Under the pieces are notes generated by a model. That model searched no databases and was not told the origin of the DNA. It saw only the letters and a list, made by a program, of their open reading frames with translations. Below are positions 59,248 through 64,000 of a DNA stretch of 64,000 nucleotides, in pieces. The position numbers were made by a program, and so were the translations under genes. Position 1 is the first letter of the stretch; each line of letters starts with the position of its first letter. Origin of the DNA: Treponema sp. UBA4692 (GTDB taxonomy: Bacteria; Spirochaetota; Spirochaetia; Treponematales; Treponemataceae); the NCBI GenBank assembly GCA_002404895.1, contig DHKO01000019.1:1-64000 (forward strand), given 5' to 3'.

Positions 59248-59816
59248 TGAATTCTGACACTCACAGCGTTCTTGTTGTTACAAAAGACCCGAAAATCTCC
59301 GCGCTTGCTTCTGCGATGTTGATTTCGCCGATTTTCGACACGACTGTTACGCAGAATTTTCAGGAGGCGAGGCGCATTTGCGCTGAGCGGGTCTACAACA
59401 TCGTTCTCGTTGATTTTGCTGACGGCGAAGGCTCTGATTTTGCCGCCGACATTTCCGACTCCACAAGTACGGTTCTGCTTTTATGCCCGAATCATCTTTA
59501 TGAGCAGGTGAGCTACAAAGTCGAGCCTTACGGAGTCCTTACGGTCGCAGTTCCTTTTGACCAGTTCTATTTCTACAGCATGATAAAGGCGGCGATTGCG
59601 GTTCAGTACAAAGTCCAGATTCTTTCAAGCCAGACGATAAAGCTAAAGGAAAAAATGGAGGAAATTCGGCTGATAAACCGCGCGAAGCTTCTTTTGATGG
59701 AACACGAGAAAATGAGCGAGATGGAGGCGCACCATGCGATTGAAAAGCGGGCGATGGACACAGGCGCAAAGAAAACTAAAATCGCGGAAGAATTGATTAA
59801 AAAGTATTCAAACTGA
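59247..59816 (+). CDS. Response-regulator-like antiterminator with ANTAR RNA-binding domain
   Basis: 189 residues. Residues 1-120 have a receiver fold, but the acidic pair is degenerate (VLVVTKDP) and the conserved Lys is replaced (TVAVPFD); a candidate phospho-Asp remains at 56 (VLVDFADGEG). A coiled segment near 125-140 leads to the ANTAR three-helix domain (EEIRLINRAKLLLMEHEKMSEMEAHHAIEKRAMD...IAEELIKKY, read in parts). ANTAR proteins (NasR, AmiR, EutV) bind hexaloop hairpins and block terminators. The start codon overlaps the glnA stop (TAATG), so it is made with GlnA. Likely targets: the leaders of asnB, gltB, carAB and pyrG. The signal is unknown; no kinase gene is nearby. Confidence 0.9.
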   Translation: MNSDTHSVLVVTKDPKISALASAMLISPIFDTTVTQNFQEARRICAERVYNIVLVDFADGEGSDFAADISDSTSTVLLLCPNHLYEQVSYKVEPYGVLTVAVPFDQFYFYSMIKAAIAVQYKVQILSSQTIKLKEKMEEIRLINRAKLLLMEHEKMSEMEAHHAIEKRAMDTGAKKTKIAEELIKKYSN

Positions 59817-59828
59817 TAAAATCTTTGT

Positions 59829-61067
59829 ATGTCTAATATTGTTGTCACAGCAGAGAAAATGGTTTCAGGCGGCGACTGCCTTGCGAAAGTCAACGGGAAA
59901 AATGTGTTTATTCCTTTTTCAATTCCGGGCGAAGAGCTTGAAATTGAAATAACAGGCTCTTTCCGCGACTATGACAAGGCGAAAATCGTAAAGATAATTT
60001 CTCCGTCGCCTCACAGAGTTGAGCCGTTCTGCCCTCTTTACGGAAAATGCGGCGGCTGCAATATGCAGCACATAGATTCAGAATATCAGATTGAGCTTAG
60101 AAAAAATATTCTCCGCGAATGTTTTGAGCGCGAGGGAATAAAAGTTCCAGAAATCGAAGTTGTCTCTGGCAAAGACAAAGGATACAGAAGCCGAATCCAG
60201 CTTACTGACGGAGGCTTCAACGAGGCAGGCTCAAACAGCGTTGTGAGCCTTGACTTTTGCCCTGTCGCTACAGATGAAATCAACGAATATCTTTCAAAGA
60301 CACCGCAGGAAAAACGTCCGCGCGGAAGAGTCCATATTTTCGGAGACAAAAGAATCATCTCCGAAAACAAAGTTGTTGTGGCGCAAGAAACAGAACGGAT
60401 TTCGAGAGATGTAAAACTCGAAGGAAAAATCACTTCAAGCCGCAAGAAAAATATTCAGATAAGAAAAAACACATATTTTGCTGGAACAAATCTTAACAGC
60501 GCGAACAAATGCTCTGTGGAAATTTCAGGAAAAAAAATCGAATTCGACGTTCAGGGGTTTTTCCAGTCGAATCTTGAAGTCCTTGAAAAATCAATTGATG
60601 AAATCAAAAAAAACATGGGCGGAAAAAACTGCCTCGATATGTATTCCGGCTGCGGAACTTTCAGCGTTTTTCTTTCTGATATTTTCGACACGACTTTTCT
60701 TGTTGAGCATAACCGAGAGCAGATTGTCTTTGCGGAGACAAATCTTCTTGGAAAAAGCCACGAAAGCTACGGACAGTCGGGCGAGAAATGGGTAAAGGAA
60801 AGCGAGCCGCTTATAACATCGAACAACGGAAAATTCGACGCTGTTGTGATTGACCCGCCTCGCTCAGGAATGGAAAAAGGTGTTTGCCAGTGGCTTTGCC
60901 GCGCGAAAATTCCGCAGATTCGCGCCGTGAGCTGCAATCCAAGCACGCAGGCGCGCGATGCGGCATTTCTGATAAAAGCCGGCTGCAAGCTTGAAAAACT
61001 TTATCTCCTAGATTTTTATCCTCAGACAGCACACATAGAAAGCCTTGCGAATTTTGAGAACATTTAG
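59829..61067 (+). CDS. RNA uracil-5 methyltransferase, TrmA/RlmD family
   Basis: Makes m5U in rRNA or tRNA with SAM. 412 residues. N-terminal TRAM domain (EKMVSGGDCLAKVNGKNVFIPF), Fe-S cluster Cys in FCPLYGKCGGCNMQHI, SAM motif CLDMYSGCGTFSVFL, VIDPPRSGM, and the catalytic Cys in AVSCNPSTQARD. Cluster and TRAM point to the RlmD/RlmCD side rather than tRNA-specific TrmA. Starts 12 bases after the ANTAR gene, with no clear SD, and may share its transcript. Confidence 0.9.
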   Translation: MSNIVVTAEKMVSGGDCLAKVNGKNVFIPFSIPGEELEIEITGSFRDYDKAKIVKIISPSPHRVEPFCPLYGKCGGCNMQHIDSEYQIELRKNILRECFEREGIKVPEIEVVSGKDKGYRSRIQLTDGGFNEAGSNSVVSLDFCPVATDEINEYLSKTPQEKRPRGRVHIFGDKRIISENKVVVAQETERISRDVKLEGKITSSRKKNIQIRKNTYFAGTNLNSANKCSVEISGKKIEFDVQGFFQSNLEVLEKSIDEIKKNMGGKNCLDMYSGCGTFSVFLSDIFDTTFLVEHNREQIVFAETNLLGKSHESYGQSGEKWVKESEPLITSNNGKFDAVVIDPPRSGMEKGVCQWLCRAKIPQIRAVSCNPSTQARDAAFLIKAGCKLEKLYLLDFYPQTAHIESLANFENI

Positions 61068-61130
61068 AATCAAAGTTTTAGATGAATAAAAAATAAAGAA
61101 TCAGAAAAAATCAAAAAGAGAGAACAAAAA

Positions 61131-62915
61131 GTGCCTTGCCCGAAAACTAGATTCATAAAAAAAAAGTTTTTAATTCTCTTGGTTTTCTTTTTTTATTTTC
61201 TCGCTTCTCTTTTTGCGCAAATTCCGCTTAGAACCGTGAATCTAAGCGCACAGAAGCCTTCATGGCAGGCGGTAATCGGCGGAGAGGCGGTTTCTCCTTG
61301 CGTCGAGACTTCCTACGGAATCGCAGTTGTTTCCGACGGAAGAATGCTTTCTGCCTGCACGAACAACGGAAATGTAATCTGGCAGCGTTCTATAAAAGGC
61401 CGTCCGTCAAAATACATAAGCGCGTTCGGCGATTTTCTCTACGTTGTTACGGATTCCTCACATCTTAATCTCGTGAATCCGAGCGGAATGACAATCTGGA
61501 GCGCGGTCTGCCCTTTTGAAATCGCGGCGAATCCTTTAATCGGAAAAGACGGACGCGTTTTTGTGCGCGGAGCAAAAGGAGTCGCCTGCTACGGGCTTGA
61601 CGGAAAAAGAAAATGGTTTTTCGAGACATCTCTTCTTGCCTCATCTTTCCCGATTTCCCAGCTGGAAGACGGCTCTGTGATTGTCTATCTTTCGCAGCCT
61701 AAAGACGGACACACAATCGGAAAACGGTACTCTGCTTTTGGAGAGCCTCTCGAGGATTTGACTTTCGCGGGAATCGCTGCGAGCATTGAAAACTGCGATG
61801 AAGGAATTCTGATTTCATTGAACAACGGCTCAATCGGCCTAGTTACAGTCCAAAACGGCGGAAAAGCCGACTCAAAATGGGTTGTTCAGGCGGGGGCGGC
61901 CGGCGCTTTTTCTGTCGCTTACAGGGCGCAGACAAGGCACGCGGCTTACTTTTTTCAAAGCGGAAGCACAACAACCGAGGCTCTTTTGGTCAACGTTTCA
62001 GACGGAAAAATCATAAGGCGTTTTCCTGTCGGAAATATCAGCATTTCAGGATTCAAAGGCGCAAAAGCATCGACTTCAGGATTTTTCATCTCCGGCTCTT
62101 ATTCTGCCTGCGAATTTTACGAGGACGGAACGATTTTATGGTCGGCGGTTCTGCCGTCTTCAAAAAGCTGGAACGAGCTTTGCTACACAAAGGCGAACTA
62201 TCTTATCTTTTGCTTCAATGACTGGTCGATGTCTTCTTTTAAGATGAACTCGATTCCAGGCGGAAGCGTTTCCCAGAACAAAATAAAAACGAAAAGCCTT
62301 GTTAAACCAAAAGAGCTTGACTCTGTCTCAAAACAGTTCGGACTTCACACGCTCACAATGGAAAAGATGGCGAAAATAAGCGCGGACTTGAAATCCGGCG
62401 ATTTGGACGGGAAAGAGGAAAATTATCTTTCCGAGATAAAATCTGAGAGCCAAGGATATTTATCTTCAATAAATTCAGTTTTAAGCTCAAATTTCAGGCA
62501 GGAGCAAAGTTTTTACGCTTCGAATCCGGCCTACACGCGAAATCTAATGTACCTGATGAGCCAGTGCGGAACTGCTGATTTCACTTCTTTTTTCGCGGAC
62601 ATTCTGAAAGGCGAAACCGACCCTTACCTGCTTTCCGCGGCGATTGTATATTCTGGAGACGAGGGATTTGACCCTGACGGCTCGATTTTAAACGCGTATG
62701 AATTCTTGATTCAGAACAGGCTTTCAAGCGGCGACAAGAAACTTCTTGAAAATATCTGCGACTCAACTTACAAAGTCTGCAGATTTATGGGGCGGCCGGC
62801 ATTCAACAGGCAGGGAAAATCGATTTTAAGCCGCCTTATGTTTCCGCAATTTGACAAGGAGACAAGAGAATACGCGCGAAAAACGCTCGAAAAAATGATT
62901 GGGCTTGAAAAATAA
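61131..62915 (+). CDS. Exported PQQ-type beta-propeller protein
   Basis: 594 residues, GTG start after GAGAG. Basic start and hydrophobic segment (FLILLVFFFYFLASLFAQ) form a signal peptide. PQQ-like blades follow: ISAFGDFLYVVTDSSHLNLVNPSG, NPLIGKDGRVFVRGAKGVACYG, GLDGKRKWFF, and EDGTILWSAVLP. The last ~200 residues are helical (MEKMAKISADLKSGDLDGKE) and of unknown role. No quinoprotein active site, so probably structural or an assembly scaffold. Just upstream of the P83/100 gene. Confidence 0.8.
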   Translation: MPCPKTRFIKKKFLILLVFFFYFLASLFAQIPLRTVNLSAQKPSWQAVIGGEAVSPCVETSYGIAVVSDGRMLSACTNNGNVIWQRSIKGRPSKYISAFGDFLYVVTDSSHLNLVNPSGMTIWSAVCPFEIAANPLIGKDGRVFVRGAKGVACYGLDGKRKWFFETSLLASSFPISQLEDGSVIVYLSQPKDGHTIGKRYSAFGEPLEDLTFAGIAASIENCDEGILISLNNGSIGLVTVQNGGKADSKWVVQAGAAGAFSVAYRAQTRHAAYFFQSGSTTTEALLVNVSDGKIIRRFPVGNISISGFKGAKASTSGFFISGSYSACEFYEDGTILWSAVLPSSKSWNELCYTKANYLIFCFNDWSMSSFKMNSIPGGSVSQNKIKTKSLVKPKELDSVSKQFGLHTLTMEKMAKISADLKSGDLDGKEENYLSEIKSESQGYLSSINSVLSSNFRQEQSFYASNPAYTRNLMYLMSQCGTADFTSFFADILKGETDPYLLSAAIVYSGDEGFDPDGSILNAYEFLIQNRLSSGDKKLLENICDSTYKVCRFMGRPAFNRQGKSILSRLMFPQFDKETREYARKTLEKMIGLEK

Positions 62916-62937
62916 TGATTTTTTTTCTATTTAGATG

Positions 62938-62946
62938 TGATATAAT
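62938..62946 (+). promoter_or_regulatory. Extended -10 promoter of P83/100 gene
   Basis: TGATATAAT with the extended -10 TGn and a perfect TATAAT (62941-62946). The -35 region is AT-rich and unclear. Leader of about 45 bases with CGGAGGA before the start. Confidence 0.6.
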
Positions 62947-62995
62947 TTTTTAGGTGTCTTTAAATTATTCACCCTAGCATATTCGGAGGAAAATG

Positions 62996-64000
62996 ATGAA
63001 TATCAAAAAGATTTTTGGCTGCTCAGCTTTTGCTTTCGCCGCTTTGGCAGCCTCATTCGCTATTTCTGTTGACCAGCCGGAAATCGAGTCCGCTGGCGGA
63101 GCGAACACTGTGGTCTTCAGAAACTACACAGGACCGCACTCTGTTATCAATTCTGCAGCTGAAATCAGGGCAATCGGCTCAACGCTCGGAAACAATGTAA
63201 GCCAAAGTTCTGACTCATCAATAACAGTCGGCTCTTCTAACCGCTACCAGTTTATCCACATTGTTGATCCGTCTGTAAAAGAAAAGCTTGACGCTGACAT
63301 ATTCATTATCGGAAGCGCGGCGACAGTTGACCACATTGACAACGTAAGAAGAATTATTTCAGCTTATCTTGAGTCTGCCTACGGATATTCAAGAAGAGAC
63401 GCTGACACAATCGCGGTTTTTGTAACAGTCTACAACGCTGTTTACCGCGGAAACCTGAATTATTTCAATTCAAAATACAAAGATGCTGTAACAAGAAATC
63501 TTTCATCTGCAAATGCCGGTATCTCGACAGATTATCAGGAATGGCCGGGAAAAACTCAGATTGTGATTCCTCTTTCAGATGTAAACGGCGGACTTTCGAC
63601 AATTGACATTTCAATTATTTCTGACAGAAACGTCGTGAAGTCAATGCAGGAAGATGACGGAAAGAACATCGATGCCAGAAAAGATATGGTTGACATCAAA
63701 GAGCGAGAGGCAGACAACGCTTCTGAAAAAGCTCAGGAGGCTCAAAAGCAGGCGACTGAGGAAAATGCAAAGCTGAAAGAAGAACAGCAGAAATCATCTC
63801 AGGCAAACAAGGAAGCGCAGGCGGCTCAAAAAGAAGCTGACAAAGCTCAAAAGCAGGCGGATAACGCTCAAAAGCAGGCGGACAACGCTCAGAAAAAGGC
63901 TGACGCTAATCCTAATGACAAGAAAGCCCAGCAGGATGCGGCCGCAGCCCAGAAAAAAGCTGATGAAGCACAGCAGAAAGCAGACGATGCGCAAAAAGAA
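62996..64000 (+). CDS. P83/100-family antigen (3' partial)
   Basis: The frame is open to the window end, so only about the first 335 residues are visible. Signal peptide MNIKKIFGCSAFAFAALAAS; a second ATG at 62993 is too close to the SD. Residues ~20-220 resemble the conserved N-terminal domain of the spirochaetal P83/100 antigen (VVFRNYTGPHSVINSAAEIRAIG, DVNGGLSTIDISIISDRN). From ~240 on is a long coiled coil rich in Ala/Gln/Lys/Glu with heptad-like AQKQADNAQKQADNAQKKAD units. In Borrelia and T. pallidum this protein is an exported antigen of unclear function. The coiled coil may vary in repeat number between strains. Confidence 0.88.
   Translation, partial: MNIKKIFGCSAFAFAALAASFAISVDQPEIESAGGANTVVFRNYTGPHSVINSAAEIRAIGSTLGNNVSQSSDSSITVGSSNRYQFIHIVDPSVKEKLDADIFIIGSAATVDHIDNVRRIISAYLESAYGYSRRDADTIAVFVTVYNAVYRGNLNYFNSKYKDAVTRNLSSANAGISTDYQEWPGKTQIVIPLSDVNGGLSTIDISIISDRNVVKSMQEDDGKNIDARKDMVDIKEREADNASEKAQEAQKQATEENAKLKEEQQKSSQANKEAQAAQKEADKAQKQADNAQKQADNAQKKADANPNDKKAQQDAAAAQKKADEAQQKADDAQKE

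Noticed and set aside
1..64000. CRISPR arrays, tRNA, rRNA, prophage or transposase genes
   Set aside because: Looked for on both strands; no regular repeat-spacer pattern, cloverleaf-like sequence, rRNA signature or transposase motif noticed.

Overview
The window looks like chromosome from a Treponema-type spirochaete. The best evidence is a P83/100-family antigen gene running off the right end, a block rpsB-tsf-frr-uppS-cdsA-dxr-rseP-beta-propeller that matches my recollection of the T. pallidum gene order, many lipoproteins and signal-peptide propeller/TPR/ankyrin proteins, and no phage or plasmid genes. Base composition is moderate, SD-preceded TTG starts recur, and no rRNA, tRNA or CRISPR array was seen.

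Layout. 1-13.8 kb: a HAD phosphatase/O-methyltransferase fusion (5' end cut by the window), asnB, an iron(III)-type ABC transporter, a solitary adenine DNA methyltransferase and gltB. 13.9-26.8 kb: a QueT/VUT-type transporter and an SDR, then minus-strand birA, a chagasin-like lipoprotein, carB fused to a dapF-like domain, carA, a YbiT-type ABC-F protein and a DEAD-box helicase. 26.9-32.8 kb: an RlmK-like methyltransferase, rpmE, rnc, acpP, rpmF, coaD, two exported proteins and maf. 32.9-48.6 kb: the translation/isoprenoid/envelope block, ankyrin and TPR proteins, rsmD, rlmN, a D-2-hydroxyacid dehydrogenase and leuCD. 48.7-55.3 kb: a CPBP protease, a GldA/GldFG-like ABC system, rnz and a FemAB-type transferase. 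55.7-64 kb: a hypoxanthine-DNA glycosylase-like protein, pyrG-glnA-ANTAR regulator, an RNA m5U methyltransferase, a PQQ-type propeller and P83/100.

The most interesting system is a candidate glutamine regulon controlled by transcription antitermination. Four operons (asnB, gltB, carA-carB, pyrG-glnA) each have a strong promoter followed by a short leader. In each leader a small hairpin with a six-base loop (consensus RAAGRN) overlaps the 5' arm of an intrinsic terminator, so the two structures exclude each other. The last operon ends in a gene for a pseudo-receiver/ANTAR RNA-binding protein that overlaps glnA by one base. ANTAR proteins of the NasR/AmiR/EutV class are known to bind hexaloop hairpins (A at position 1, G at position 4) and prevent termination. 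All four targets make or use glutamine, so the layout suggests a single RNA-level nitrogen switch that includes its own regulator gene.

Other points: two unusual fusions (HAD-O-methyltransferase, and CarB-DapF in which the first catalytic Cys of DapF is Ala), a dispersed GC-rich repeat in four copies always antisense and upstream of a gene, an ABC-F protein with one composite ATP site apparently lost, and two apparently leaderless genes.
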